Part shown: piece after piece, positions 54,310 to 63,158 of the stretch
Layout of the letters: each line of letters opens with the position of its first letter
How positions within the stretch are numbered: position 1 is the first letter of the stretch
Source of the DNA: Trinickia diaoshuihuensis
GTDB taxonomy: Bacteria; Pseudomonadota; Gammaproteobacteria; Burkholderiales; Burkholderiaceae
Assembly (NCBI RefSeq): GCF_003390925.1
Contig: NZ_QUBS01000081.1
Span: 186,001-250,000 of the forward strand
DNA length: 64,000 bases
Reading direction: 5' to 3'
Notes under the pieces: generated by a model
What the model saw: only the letters and a program-made list of their open reading frames with translations
Database searches by the model: none
What the model was told of the DNA's origin: nothing
Program-made: the position numbers and the translations under genes

Positions 54310-55089
54310 ATGGACGACATATTTGCAATCGCATCGATCGGCATGCAGCAGGACCTGGCCAAGGTGGACCGCGTTGCCACGAATATGGCGAACGTATCGA
54401 CGCCCGCCTACCGCCGCGAAGTCCTCGGCGCCGCCCCATTCGTCGAGCTCGCGCGGCTCTCAGCCCGCAGTGGGCAGGCGGGCGCGTCTTCGCCGGCAGA
54501 GGCCTCATTCGATCAGGCAAGCATGAGGGTCTTGCTCGATACGCGGCCCGGTACGCTGAAGGTGACCGGCGAACCGCTCGATGTCGCCCTTACGTCGGAG
54601 GGGTTCTTCGAAATCCAGACCGCGAACGGCACCGCCTATACGCGGCAGGGAAACTTTACCGTTGATAGTCGCGGGCGGCTCGTTACGGCACAGGGCGATC
54701 CGGTGATGGGTCGCGGGGGCGAGATCTATCTGAACACGACGACGCCCGTGATCGATGCGCAAGGCAACATCACCGAGCCGGCCGCGCCCGGCCAATCGAG
54801 CGGTGCGCAGCATGCGCCGGTCGCACAGTTGAAGGTCGTCACGTTCGACGATGAGCAGTCGCTCGCGCGGATCGGCGACGGCCTGTACGCCGCGGGAAGC
54901 GGCTTGAAAGTGGTTGCCGACGCCGCGGCGATTCATCAGGGTGCGCTCGAAAATTCGAACGTCAACGCGATGCGGGAAATGATGCAGCTCATGCAGTCGA
55001 CGCGTCATTTCGAGTCGATGCAGAAAGTCGTCCAGAACTACGACGGATTGCTGGAAACCGCCATTCACAAGCTTGGCGATTTGTCGTGA
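54310..55089 (+). CDS. flgF: Flagellar basal body rod protein FlgF
   Basis: A 259-residue rod protein. The N-terminal DRVATNMANVSTPAYRRE is the rod signature; LALTSEGFFEIQTANGTAYTRQGNFTVDSRGRLV (in parts) is the hook/rod central domain; the C-terminal ALENSNVNAMREMMQLMQSTRHFESMQKVVQNYD closes the fold. Being followed by FlgG supports FlgF over other rod proteins. There is a 72-base gap after flhA. Confidence 0.9.
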   Translation: MDDIFAIASIGMQQDLAKVDRVATNMANVSTPAYRREVLGAAPFVELARLSARSGQAGASSPAEASFDQASMRVLLDTRPGTLKVTGEPLDVALTSEGFFEIQTANGTAYTRQGNFTVDSRGRLVTAQGDPVMGRGGEIYLNTTTPVIDAQGNITEPAAPGQSSGAQHAPVAQLKVVTFDDEQSLARIGDGLYAAGSGLKVVADAAAIHQGALENSNVNAMREMMQLMQSTRHFESMQKVVQNYDGLLETAIHKLGDLS

Positions 55090-55119
55090 AGCCATGACCA
55101 GAACGGGGATGAATAAACC

Positions 55120-55932
55120 ATGTTAGACGCTCTTTACGTCGCCGCGACAGGCATGCAGGCGCAGCAGCTCGATGTCGATACGATTGCGAACAATCTCGCC
55201 AATCTCAACACGACGGCGTTCAAAAAATCTCGCATCAGCTTCACCGATCTCGTCAGGCTCGAGCGCGTGCGGCAAGCGCACGTGGTGGGGCTCGGCGGCG
55301 GCGATGGACCCGATGAGACGGGGCCCCTGGCAGCGGTGCCGAGAATGGGCGCGGGCGTCGGCATCGCCAGCGTCGCGAAGCTTTTCGATGCCGGGGCGAT
55401 CACGCAGACGAACTCGCAATGGGACGTCGCGATCAACGGGGACGGCTTTCTATCGGTGGCCATGCCCGACGGGTCGACGGCCTATACGCGGGGCGGGACC
55501 TTGAAGGTCAATGCCGACGGGTTGCTCGCCGTCGAGAGCGGGCAACCGCTCAAGCCGGGCATCGCCATACCGGCGAATGCGACCGCGGTGAGCATCGGAA
55601 GCGACGGCAGTGTGTCGGCCGCGATCGCTGGTCAAAGCGCGCCGGCGAAGCTCGGCCAGTTGCAACTCGTGCGCTTCGCCAATCCGGCTGCGTTGCTTGC
55701 CCAAAGCGGTGGGCTATATAGCGAGAGCGACGGGTCGGGCGAGGCCATCTCCGGCGATGCGGGGCGGGACGGTATCGGGACGTTGCGGCAGGGGGCGCTG
55801 GAGGGATCGAACGTGCAGATGGTCGACGAGATGGTCAACCTGATGGTTGCGCAGCGTGCTTACGAGGCGAGCGTGAAGGTGGCTCAAGCTTCCGACGAAC
55901 TGCTCGGCCTCGTGAACAATCTGCGCAAGTGA
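55120..55932 (+). CDS. flgG: Flagellar distal rod protein FlgG
   Basis: A 270-residue protein. ATGMQAQQLDVDTIANNLANLNTTAFKKSR (in parts) is the FlgG N-terminal signature; QWDVAINGDGFLSVAMPDGSTAYTRGG and GALEGSNVQMVDEMVNLMVAQRAYEASVKV (in parts) fill the rest. It forms the distal rod. It lies 30 bases after flgF and 13 bases before flgA. Confidence 0.94.
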   Translation: MLDALYVAATGMQAQQLDVDTIANNLANLNTTAFKKSRISFTDLVRLERVRQAHVVGLGGGDGPDETGPLAAVPRMGAGVGIASVAKLFDAGAITQTNSQWDVAINGDGFLSVAMPDGSTAYTRGGTLKVNADGLLAVESGQPLKPGIAIPANATAVSIGSDGSVSAAIAGQSAPAKLGQLQLVRFANPAALLAQSGGLYSESDGSGEAISGDAGRDGIGTLRQGALEGSNVQMVDEMVNLMVAQRAYEASVKVAQASDELLGLVNNLRK

Positions 55933-55945
55933 ACCGTGAACCGAC

Positions 55946-57052
55946 ATGATGCTTGAGATCGTGCGGTCGGATCGGGGTGCTGCCACGCGCGTACGCGCGC
56001 GCTGCGGTGTGCTCGCGCTGTGGGCGCTGTTCTCGCTGCACGGCCCCGCGCAGGCGGAGCCTATCGATGTAGTTCGGATCGAATTGCGCGGCGACGTCGA
56101 AGTGTCTCATCGCCATGTGACGCTCGGCGATGTGGCGGGGATTCGCGACGGCAACGATGCAAGGGGCCGTCGCCTTGCCGCGTTGCCGATCGGCTCGGTT
56201 CCGCTTTCCGGCATCCCTGTGGCCGTGACGCGTGCGATGTTGGGCGCATGGATCGAACGGAACATCGGCCTTCGCAGTGAACAGATCGAATGGAACGGCG
56301 TTGCATCGGTTCGCGTGCATTTGGCCATGACGCGCGTTTCGGGGGAGTCGATCGCACAGCGCGCCCAGGCCGCGCTGCGCTCGGAGCTCGACGAACGCGG
56401 GATGCATTGCGCGATTTCCCTCACGCATGCGCCGGCCGACATCGATGTTCCGGCCGGTGCGCTGACGATGAACGTGCGTCAGATCGCGGCGCCCGCTAGC
56501 GAGGATGCGGCGGGCGAACGCTTCGTCTCGAAGCATCAATCCGCATGGGTAGATCTCGCTGTGGACGGTGTCTTCGTGCGCACGGTTCCGATCGATTTCG
56601 ACGTAAGCGTCGTCGCTCCGGCCTACGTTGCCGTCCACGATCTTCGCGTCGGCCAGATTCTCGATCCGGCGGCGCCCGATCCCGCCGAGGTCAAAGTCGA
56701 GCCGCGCGAGTGGAGCGGACGGGCGACGCCGCCGCTGCGCGTCGTATCGACGGGGGACTTGGAGCACGGCAGCGAGGCCGTGACCGCGCAAAGCGATTCG
56801 CTGATGCGGTTGCGCCGTCCGGTGCCGGCGGGCCGCGTGCTGTCGAAGACCGATGTCGAGCCGCTGCCGAAGGTGGCCCGCGGCGACTATGCGACGTTGC
56901 GCGAAGTCGATGGGCCGATCGCGCTCGAAAGGCGTGTCGAAGTGATGGAGGACGGTCAAGTGGGCGATACCGTGCGCGTTAAGCCGACCGGTGCGTCAGA
57001 CGCAGTCCTCGCACGCGTGACGGGTCCCCATATGGTGGAGGTGCGTCAATGA
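55946..57052 (+). CDS. flgA: FlgA, P-ring assembly chaperone
   Basis: A 368-residue protein with an N-terminal hydrophobic signal (RCGVLALWALFSLHGPAQA). A SAF-like domain and a FlgA C-terminal part follow (PVPAGRVLSKTDVEPLPKVARGDYATL, in parts, and VRVKPTGASDAVLARVTGPHMVEV). It is longer than the enteric FlgA of about 220 residues, as in the alphaproteobacterial type. It helps FlgI form the P-ring in the periplasm. It overlaps flgH by ATGA. Confidence 0.9.
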   Translation: MMLEIVRSDRGAATRVRARCGVLALWALFSLHGPAQAEPIDVVRIELRGDVEVSHRHVTLGDVAGIRDGNDARGRRLAALPIGSVPLSGIPVAVTRAMLGAWIERNIGLRSEQIEWNGVASVRVHLAMTRVSGESIAQRAQAALRSELDERGMHCAISLTHAPADIDVPAGALTMNVRQIAAPASEDAAGERFVSKHQSAWVDLAVDGVFVRTVPIDFDVSVVAPAYVAVHDLRVGQILDPAAPDPAEVKVEPREWSGRATPPLRVVSTGDLEHGSEAVTAQSDSLMRLRRPVPAGRVLSKTDVEPLPKVARGDYATLREVDGPIALERRVEVMEDGQVGDTVRVKPTGASDAVLARVTGPHMVEVRQ

Positions 57053-57639
57053 TTCGTTGCCGGCCGTTATTTTTGTTCGCACTGGGCACGCTGGTCGCGC
57101 TCGTCTCGCTGCGCGCGTCGGCGGAAAGCCTTTATCGCGAGGATGCCTACAACGCGCTGATCAGCGATGCGAAGGCGCATCGAGTCGGCGATCTTTTGAC
57201 GATTAACGTCTATGAGCAATCGTCGGCGTCGACGAGTACCGATACGTCGACACAACGAACGAATGGGCTCAACGGTGCGATTTCGGTTCTGTCGAGCGGC
57301 CGCCAACTGGGCGGCTCGCTTTCACAAGGCGGCACATTCGATGGCGGTGGCACGACGCAGCGTGCCAACAAGCTGCTTGCGACGCTCAGCGTCAACGTCA
57401 AGGAGGTGTTACCCAACGGCGATCTCCTCGTGGCCGGGGAGCAGATTCTCAAGGTGAACAACGAGCAGCACAAAGTCAATTTGACGGGCCGCGTGAGGCC
57501 GCAGGACATATCGAGCGACAACGTCGTTCTATCGCCGCGTCTTGCCGATGCGCATATCGATTACCTCGGCGAAGGCGATCTATCGGAGCGCCAGAAACGC
57601 GGCTGGTGGCGCTGGGTGCTGGATTGGCTGGGGCTATGA
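57049..57639 (+). CDS. flgH: Flagellar L-ring protein FlgH without lipobox
   Basis: A 196-residue protein with a Sec signal (FLFALGTLVALVSLRASAES). SLYREDAYNALISDAKAHRVGDLLTINVYE, RANKLLATLSVNVKEVLPNGDLLVAGEQIL and VNLTGRVRPQDISSDNVVLSPRLADAHIDYLGEGDL (each in parts) are full FlgH motifs. FlgH is normally a lipoprotein with a cysteine at the cut site; there is no such cysteine here, so the cut looks like type I. It should form the outer-membrane ring. It overlaps flgI by ATGA. Confidence 0.94.
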   Translation: MIRCRPLFLFALGTLVALVSLRASAESLYREDAYNALISDAKAHRVGDLLTINVYEQSSASTSTDTSTQRTNGLNGAISVLSSGRQLGGSLSQGGTFDGGGTTQRANKLLATLSVNVKEVLPNGDLLVAGEQILKVNNEQHKVNLTGRVRPQDISSDNVVLSPRLADAHIDYLGEGDLSERQKRGWWRWVLDWLGL

Positions 57640-58811
57640 TGAATCGAGTACTCGCACATTTGATTGCCGGCTCGGGGCGGAACTTGGCTCGTCGTGCCGG
57701 CGTAGCGTTAGCCGTTGCGTTCGGCCTTGCCCTGGCGACGGCGGCGCTCGCAGCCGAGGGCACGACGCGCGTGAAGGACCTCGGCAAGCTGCGCGGCTGG
57801 CGCGAAAACGCGCTGGTCGGCTACGGGATCGTTACCGGTCTCGCGGGCACAGGCGATTCGCCGACGAATGCGACGACGCGCCAGGCGCTTTCGAACGTAT
57901 TCGAGAAGTTCAATCTGTCGATCCCGGCGTCGCAGGTTCAGAGCCGCAATGTGGCTGTCGTCATGGTATCGGCGCAGATGCCGCCATTTGCCCGTGCCGG
58001 TGACTCACTCGACGTAACCGTATCGTCGGCCGGCGACGCGCGTAGCTTGGTGGGCGGCACGCTGCTGGTCGCGCCGTTGCAAGCGGCTAACGGCCGCACG
58101 TATGCCCTTGCGCAAGGGCCGATCGACGTGGGCGGATATCGGTACGACGCCAACGGCAACGTCGTACAAAAAAATCATCCGACCGTCGGCTCGATTCCGA
58201 ACGGCGCAACAGTGGAAGTGGGCGTGACGGCTCAAACGCTGTCGCCCGATCAAACCATCACGTTCGATTTGACCGACCCGGACTACACGACGGCTAGCCG
58301 GATCGCCACCGCGATCAACGCGAAGCTCGGCGCAAGTCTCGCGCGTGCGCGCGATGCGGAGGGCGTCGAGATCTCGGTGCCCAGCGATCAACGCGACCAA
58401 CTGGTGTCGTTCGTGTCGCGCATCGAGGCGGTCGGCGTGGAGCCCGATCGGCGAGCGCGCGTCGTGATCGATGAGCGCACAGGCACAGTCGTGGCGGGCG
58501 GCGACGTGCGAATCGCTCCTGTGGCGATTTCGCAAGGCGACTTGAAGATCTCGATCTCCACCTATAACAGCGTCTCGCAGCCGATCGGCCTTTGGGGCGG
58601 TAATTCGGGCGTTCGCACGGCGCTTGTCAGCAATTCGACGATCGACGTGAACGAGCAACTGGGTCCCGGCTACGTGCCGCCGCGCAGCAACACGGTTGCC
58701 GATCTGGTGCAGTCGCTGGCGAGGCTCAAGACCAATACGCGCGACGTGATTTCGATCTTGCGGGCAATCAAGGCCGCGGGCGCGTTGCACGCCGAGCTCG
58801 TGGTGCAGTGA
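57636..58811 (+). CDS. flgI: Flagellar P-ring protein FlgI
   Basis: A 391-residue periplasmic ring protein with a signal (GVALAVAFGLALATAALAA). RVKDLGKLRGWRENALVGYGIVTGLAGTGDSPTNATTRQ and QSRNVAVVMVSAQMPPFARAGDSLDVTVSSAGDARSL (each in parts) are the family core. A second ATG lies 3 bases on. flgJ, which often follows flgI, is absent; flgB comes next with a GTGA overlap. Confidence 0.95.
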   Translation: MMNRVLAHLIAGSGRNLARRAGVALAVAFGLALATAALAAEGTTRVKDLGKLRGWRENALVGYGIVTGLAGTGDSPTNATTRQALSNVFEKFNLSIPASQVQSRNVAVVMVSAQMPPFARAGDSLDVTVSSAGDARSLVGGTLLVAPLQAANGRTYALAQGPIDVGGYRYDANGNVVQKNHPTVGSIPNGATVEVGVTAQTLSPDQTITFDLTDPDYTTASRIATAINAKLGASLARARDAEGVEISVPSDQRDQLVSFVSRIEAVGVEPDRRARVVIDERTGTVVAGGDVRIAPVAISQGDLKISISTYNSVSQPIGLWGGNSGVRTALVSNSTIDVNEQLGPGYVPPRSNTVADLVQSLARLKTNTRDVISILRAIKAAGALHAELVVQ

Positions 58812-59215
58812 GCGATATCGATCAAACGGAGAACATGGTGACTGAAGGAATGGAAGCGATCACGAGCGCGGCGCTGGGATTGGCGCTCGATGCCGCGAGT
58901 CTGCGACAGCAGGTCATTGCCGCAAACATTGCGAATGCGCAAACCGATGGGTACGTGCCGCTCGACGTGGATTTCGATCGGCAATTGGCCGATGCGCGAC
59001 GCACATGGGCGAACTCCGGGAGCGTCGATGCCGCGTCGTTGCGCGATGTGGCGCCGCGGCTCGTGCGCGCCGCGGCGCCGGACGCCGCGCACGCCGGGCT
59101 CGATATGCAGGTTGCGGCATTGGCGCAGAACGGCGTCCATTTTCAGACGCTGTTGAAGGCGTTGTCGAAACATTATGCGTTGCTGGAAGAAGCCGTCAGC
59201 GACGGTAAGAAGTGA
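58808..59215 (+). CDS. flgB: Flagellar proximal rod protein FlgB
   Basis: A 135-residue rod protein. AASLRQQVIAANIANAQTDGYVPLDVDFD (in parts) is the FlgB signature, and VHFQTLLKALSKHYALLEEAVSDGKK the C-terminal helix. The start is GTG at 58808, overlapping the flgI stop; ATG 58835 is the shorter alternative. It forms the proximal rod with FlgC. Confidence 0.9.
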   Translation: MSDIDQTENMVTEGMEAITSAALGLALDAASLRQQVIAANIANAQTDGYVPLDVDFDRQLADARRTWANSGSVDAASLRDVAPRLVRAAAPDAAHAGLDMQVAALAQNGVHFQTLLKALSKHYALLEEAVSDGKK

Positions 59216-59241
59216 CTTCGAACTTCGAGAGGAGAGGGTCG

Positions 59242-59715
59242 ATGGACTATCAGCAGGTATTTGCGATCAGCGCGGCGGGCATGTCGGTCGAGCACACGCG
59301 GGTCGACGTGGCGGCGTTGAATCTCGCCAACGCCAACACGACGCAAGGCAGCGGTGGCGTCCGTTATCAGCCGTTGCGAGTGGTCGCGACGAGTCTACCC
59401 GCGTCGAATTCGGCCGGTTCGTTTTCGGCTCGATTCGATGCCGAGATGGCGCGCGCGCAGATCGGCGGCGGCATGCCGTTTAGTATGCCGACGGCGGTCA
59501 TCGTGCCCGGCGACGCGTCGCCTCGCCGTGTCTACGAACCCGACAATCCGTTCGCCGACAACAAAGGCTTTATCGAATATCCAGGCGTCAATCCGGCGCA
59601 AGAGATGATCGGCATGATGGGCGCGATGCGTGCATACGAGGCAAACGTCGCCGCGATGAACATGGAGAAGACGCTCGTGCTGCGGACCCTCGACCTGGGC
59701 GGGAATCAATCATGA
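59242..59715 (+). CDS. flgC: Flagellar proximal rod protein FlgC
   Basis: A 157-residue protein. FAISAAGMSVEHTRVDVAALNLANANTT and NPAQEMIGMMGAMRAYEANVAAMNMEKTLV (in parts) are rod-protein N- and C-terminal motifs, and YEPDNPFADNKGFIEYPGVNP (in parts) is specific for FlgC. ATG 59242 follows GAGAGGAGAGGG. It overlaps fliE by ATGA. Confidence 0.93.
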   Translation: MDYQQVFAISAAGMSVEHTRVDVAALNLANANTTQGSGGVRYQPLRVVATSLPASNSAGSFSARFDAEMARAQIGGGMPFSMPTAVIVPGDASPRRVYEPDNPFADNKGFIEYPGVNPAQEMIGMMGAMRAYEANVAAMNMEKTLVLRTLDLGGNQS

Positions 59716-60038
59716 GCGGCGTCGATGCGATCACGGCCGCGGCGTCCGCTTCGATATCGCAGGCGCCGAGCATCGGTATCGATACGGGTGCAATAGCGGC
59801 GCCCGCATCGGTTCCGTCCGCGTCATTCGGACAATTCGTCGGTGAAGGGATGGCGCAGGTCAACCAGGCGCTGCTCGCGTCGCAAAGCGATCTGCAATCG
59901 CTGGCCTTGGGAAATGCGCAAAACCTGCATCAGGTCATGATGCGTCTCGAAGAAACGCGGCTGTCGTTCCAACTGATGATGCAGGTTCGCTCGCGCGTCC
60001 TCGAAGCGTATCAAGACGTCATGAAGATGCAGGTTTAG
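59712..60038 (+). CDS. fliE: Flagellar MS-ring/rod junction protein FliE
   Basis: A 108-residue protein. The C-terminal part QSDLQSLALGNAQNLHQVMM, then LEETRLSFQLMMQVRSRVLEAYQDVMKMQV (in parts), is the FliE motif. It links the MS-ring to the rod. There is a 96-base gap to fliF. Confidence 0.92.
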   Translation: MSGVDAITAAASASISQAPSIGIDTGAIAAPASVPSASFGQFVGEGMAQVNQALLASQSDLQSLALGNAQNLHQVMMRLEETRLSFQLMMQVRSRVLEAYQDVMKMQV

Positions 60039-60134
60039 CGCTGCACGGAAACGAAGCAAGGTTCGGACAAGGCCGGGGCGAGGTAGCGGTGTTCCGCACG
60101 GCCGTGAGCAATACTTGGTGGGGAGCGTGACTTG

Positions 60135-61706
60135 ATGCAGCAATGGTGGAACAGACTGGGGGAATCGGTCGGTGGCGGCGCGCGTGCCGGCTTGGTCGCG
60201 GCGACGATTACCGTCGCCCTGCTGATGGGAGGCAGTGCTTATTGGTTCTTGCGCCCCACGCCGCAGGTCCTGTTCGGTGACTTATCGCCGCAAGACACGG
60301 CCGCCATGACGGCGGAGCTGGACCGGATGAAGGTGCCTTATACGCTCGCCGAGTCCGACAACGATGGCGGCACGAAGATCCTCGTCGACGGCGCGGACGT
60401 CTACAAGACGCGGATCAAGTTGATGGGCAAGGACATTCCGCTTCACGGCGCGGTCGGATTCGAGCTGTTCAACGGCAGCGATTTCGGCATGACGGAGTTC
60501 GCGCAGAAGATCAACTATCAGCGCGCATTGCAAGGCGAGCTGACGCGCACCATCTTGTCGTTGGCCGAAGTGCGCGACGTGCGCGTATTGCTCGCATTTC
60601 CGGAGCAAAGCGTATTTCGTCAGCCGACCGGTAGCGCGAAGGCGTCGGTGACGCTGACGCTCAAGCCTGGACGCGAACTCGGCGCGGAGCAAGTGGCCGG
60701 TATTCAACGGCTGGTCGCGGCGTCGGTGCCCGGTGTGCTCGCGCAGAACGTGACGATCGTGGATCAGAGCGGCGTGGCGCTGACGAAATCGCCGATCGAC
60801 GCCGATGGCGGCACGGCAGGCTCCGCAGTGCTTGAGCTGAAGAAGGATGCCGATCGCTATTTTTCGCGCAAGGTCAATGACGTGTTGAACCGAGCGCTCG
60901 GTGCGGGGCGTGCGCTGGCGAGCGTCGACGTGACGCTCGATATGGAGCGCACGCAGAGCAGTCTGGACGAGCCCGTGTCGCCGGTCGGTCGAACGGGCGT
61001 GTCGGCGGGCGTGGTCGTGAGGGAGCACGAGACGAATCGGGGCGTGCCGCTACCGGATACCAATCGCGCGGGGGGCGAAGGTCCCGACGCTGAGGGGAGC
61101 GATCAGCGCGACGTTGAATATGCGATCGGGCATCGTGTCGAACAAGTGGTTAGTCAACCGGGATCGATTCGGCGTATTCAAGTCGCCGTAGTGGTGAATA
61201 CGCCGCTTGCAGCCGATCAGCTCGACCATTTGCAGAAAGTGGTCGCCGCGAGCGTCGGCGCATCCGCCGAGCGTGGAGACGCGGTCGTGATTCAGACGCT
61301 GGATGCGGCGTTGCCTGTCACGGCGGCGTCGAGCGTGACGGCCCCGATTGGCGCGCAGACGCATGCGGTCGCCGAGGGTCATGCCGCGGAGGAGAGGGCG
61401 ACGGCACCGCGCGGCGTGGGCGGTGGCCGCATCGTGCAAGCACTGACGGGAAGTCTGGTTATCGCCGTGGCGCTGTTGTTGTTCGCGGTGACCCGTCGTC
61501 GACGGCGGCCCGATAGGGCTCCGCTCGACGGCAGGCATCTCACCGATGAGCAGCGCGCGGCGGCGCTTGCCCAGTTGCAACATTGGCTGCGCAGCGGCCC
61601 TTCGGATCTTCGGCCTGCCGGTGGGCTGCCGGTTACGGCACGCATGGCGGGTAGCGCGCAACAGCCGCAGGCCAGCGTCGGCAGCGTGGGAGCCAGGCAT
61701 GGATGA
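60135..61706 (+). CDS. fliF: Flagellar MS-ring protein FliF
   Basis: A 523-residue membrane ring protein with helices near 20-40 (LVAATITVALLMGGSAYWFL) and 440-460 (IVQALTGSLVIAVALLLFAV). Ring-building motifs: QVLFGDLSPQDTAAMTAELD, FGMTEFAQKINYQRALQGELTRTILSL (in parts) and VRDVRVLLAFPEQSVF. ATG 60135 is taken; TTG 60132 is the other reading. The C-terminal cytosolic part, which binds FliG, is about 55 residues. It overlaps the next gene by 8 bases. Confidence 0.94.
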   Translation: MQQWWNRLGESVGGGARAGLVAATITVALLMGGSAYWFLRPTPQVLFGDLSPQDTAAMTAELDRMKVPYTLAESDNDGGTKILVDGADVYKTRIKLMGKDIPLHGAVGFELFNGSDFGMTEFAQKINYQRALQGELTRTILSLAEVRDVRVLLAFPEQSVFRQPTGSAKASVTLTLKPGRELGAEQVAGIQRLVAASVPGVLAQNVTIVDQSGVALTKSPIDADGGTAGSAVLELKKDADRYFSRKVNDVLNRALGAGRALASVDVTLDMERTQSSLDEPVSPVGRTGVSAGVVVREHETNRGVPLPDTNRAGGEGPDAEGSDQRDVEYAIGHRVEQVVSQPGSIRRIQVAVVVNTPLAADQLDHLQKVVAASVGASAERGDAVVIQTLDAALPVTAASSVTAPIGAQTHAVAEGHAAEERATAPRGVGGGRIVQALTGSLVIAVALLLFAVTRRRRRPDRAPLDGRHLTDEQRAAALAQLQHWLRSGPSDLRPAGGLPVTARMAGSAQQPQASVGSVGARHG

Positions 61707-62316
61707 CGATGTCCGCAAAGCCGCGTTGCTGCTGCACACATTGTCCGACGCGGATCGCAACTGGATGTTCGAACAACTGCCCGCTCAGCAGCGCCGCCGG
61801 TTGCTCGATCTCGTCGACGAATTGCGTGAATTGGGCATACCCGGTTCGCCCGCGCTGCTCGATGCAATGAAAGACGATTCGGCTGCCGAGCGTCCGCCCG
61901 CTCCCTTGCCCGATACCGATAGCTGGGAGGGCTGGTGCGCCGTGATCGAGCGCGCCGGGCCCTCTGCTGTATGGCCGATGTTGCGCACCGAGCCGGAGCC
62001 GTTGATTGCGCGCGTCTTGGCATTGCGCGACTGGAGTTGGGCGCCGGCCATTGCGCAATGGCTCGATCCGTTGCAGCGCACGACGGTGCGGGCGTTGCTC
62101 GAGCGGGGCGGCGGATCGGACTATCGCGAAGCGCAAAAAATGAACGAGTATCTGCTGTCTCGTTTGAGCGAGCGCATTCGTGCATTGCGTACCGATACGC
62201 GTGCACCGGGAAAACCCGTTGCGCCTGTCGGGTCCGGTGCGGCGGACAAGCCGGTGCGTAGGCCGGTTGGTTGGCAGTGGCCGCGCCTCGGCCGCGACCG
62301 GGAGTCGATCCGATGA
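61699..62316 (+). CDS. FliG-position protein, short and divergent
   Basis: A 205-residue protein between fliF and fliH, the place of fliG (or of sctK in type III secretion). FliG is normally about 330 residues. The N-terminus MDDDVRKAALLLHTLSDADR, then EQLPAQQRRRLLDLVDELRELGIP, resembles the FliG N-terminal pattern. RTEPEPLIARVLALRDWSWA, then IAQWLDPLQRTTVRALLERG, resembles the middle EHPQ region. The C-terminal torque domain with charged residues appears to be missing. I am sure of the gene and less sure of the family. Confidence 0.7.
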   Translation: MDDDVRKAALLLHTLSDADRNWMFEQLPAQQRRRLLDLVDELRELGIPGSPALLDAMKDDSAAERPPAPLPDTDSWEGWCAVIERAGPSAVWPMLRTEPEPLIARVLALRDWSWAPAIAQWLDPLQRTTVRALLERGGGSDYREAQKMNEYLLSRLSERIRALRTDTRAPGKPVAPVGSGAADKPVRRPVGWQWPRLGRDRESIR

Positions 62317-63158
62317 ATGCGACGAAGCAGGGTGTCCTGCGCGGTATCGCCGTTGCGCACGACGCGCATGTATTGCTTCGCCCCGGCGAACCGATTCGGC
62401 GCGGCGCCGAGACGACCGCGGCCGGCGCGGCCCCCGCACGTGACGGCGCGACGCCGCCGGCCGGCGCGCAGGCATCGAACGCGAGCGAGCAGCGCGAGGA
62501 CCGACACGCGAGCGGCGTGGCCGACGGCTATCGCGAAGGCTTCCACGCCGGTTTTCAGCAAGGCCTCGACGAAGGCCGGGCGAGCGGATTGCAGCAGGGG
62601 CTGGATGAAGGCAGGGCGCAAGGGCTGGCTCGCGCCCGGGAGGAAGCGCAAGCGCGCGAACAAGCGGCACGCACCGCTCACGCTCAGCAGGCGGACCGCT
62701 TCGGGCAACTATTAGCGGAGGTCGTTGGCGGCCTGCAAAATCGATTGACGGTCTATGCGCGGCAGTCCGAGGAAGACATGATCGCGCTTTGCCATCGCGC
62801 GTTGTGTCGCGTATTCGGCGAAGCGGCGACGCATCGGGAAAGCGCTGCGCTGTCCGTACGTCAAGCGCTCGCCGAATATTGCAGTGTCGATGTGGCCGAT
62901 ACGCTCGCAGCGCTGTTGACGGTGCGCGTGCATCCCGCGGATGCCGAGCATCTCCAAGCGGACCTCGAACTGGCGGAGGCGGTCCGGCGTCACGGCGTGC
63001 AGCGCGTGACGTGGGTCGGCGATGAGCAGGTGGTGCTCGGCGGTTGTTTCGTCGATTCAGTGCACGGCAGGCTCGATGCGCGGCTCGAAACGCAACTGGC
63101 CGCGCTGACTGCGATGCTGTCGCGTAGCGCGACGCCTCCCGCCGGGGAGGACGCATGA
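62313..63158 (+). CDS. fliH: Flagellar export regulator FliH
   Basis: A 281-residue protein. Near 69-106 it has a glycine repeat (DGYREGFHAGFQQGLDEGRA, then SGLQQGLDEGRAQGL), the GxxxG helix typical of FliH, including an exact-like 12-residue tandem repeat at 82-93 and 94-105. The C-terminal part resembles the V-ATPase E stator (FVDSVHGRLDARLETQLAAL). It holds the FliI ATPase. ATGA overlaps at both ends. Confidence 0.9.
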   Translation: MNATKQGVLRGIAVAHDAHVLLRPGEPIRRGAETTAAGAAPARDGATPPAGAQASNASEQREDRHASGVADGYREGFHAGFQQGLDEGRASGLQQGLDEGRAQGLARAREEAQAREQAARTAHAQQADRFGQLLAEVVGGLQNRLTVYARQSEEDMIALCHRALCRVFGEAATHRESAALSVRQALAEYCSVDVADTLAALLTVRVHPADAEHLQADLELAEAVRRHGVQRVTWVGDEQVVLGGCFVDSVHGRLDARLETQLAALTAMLSRSATPPAGEDA

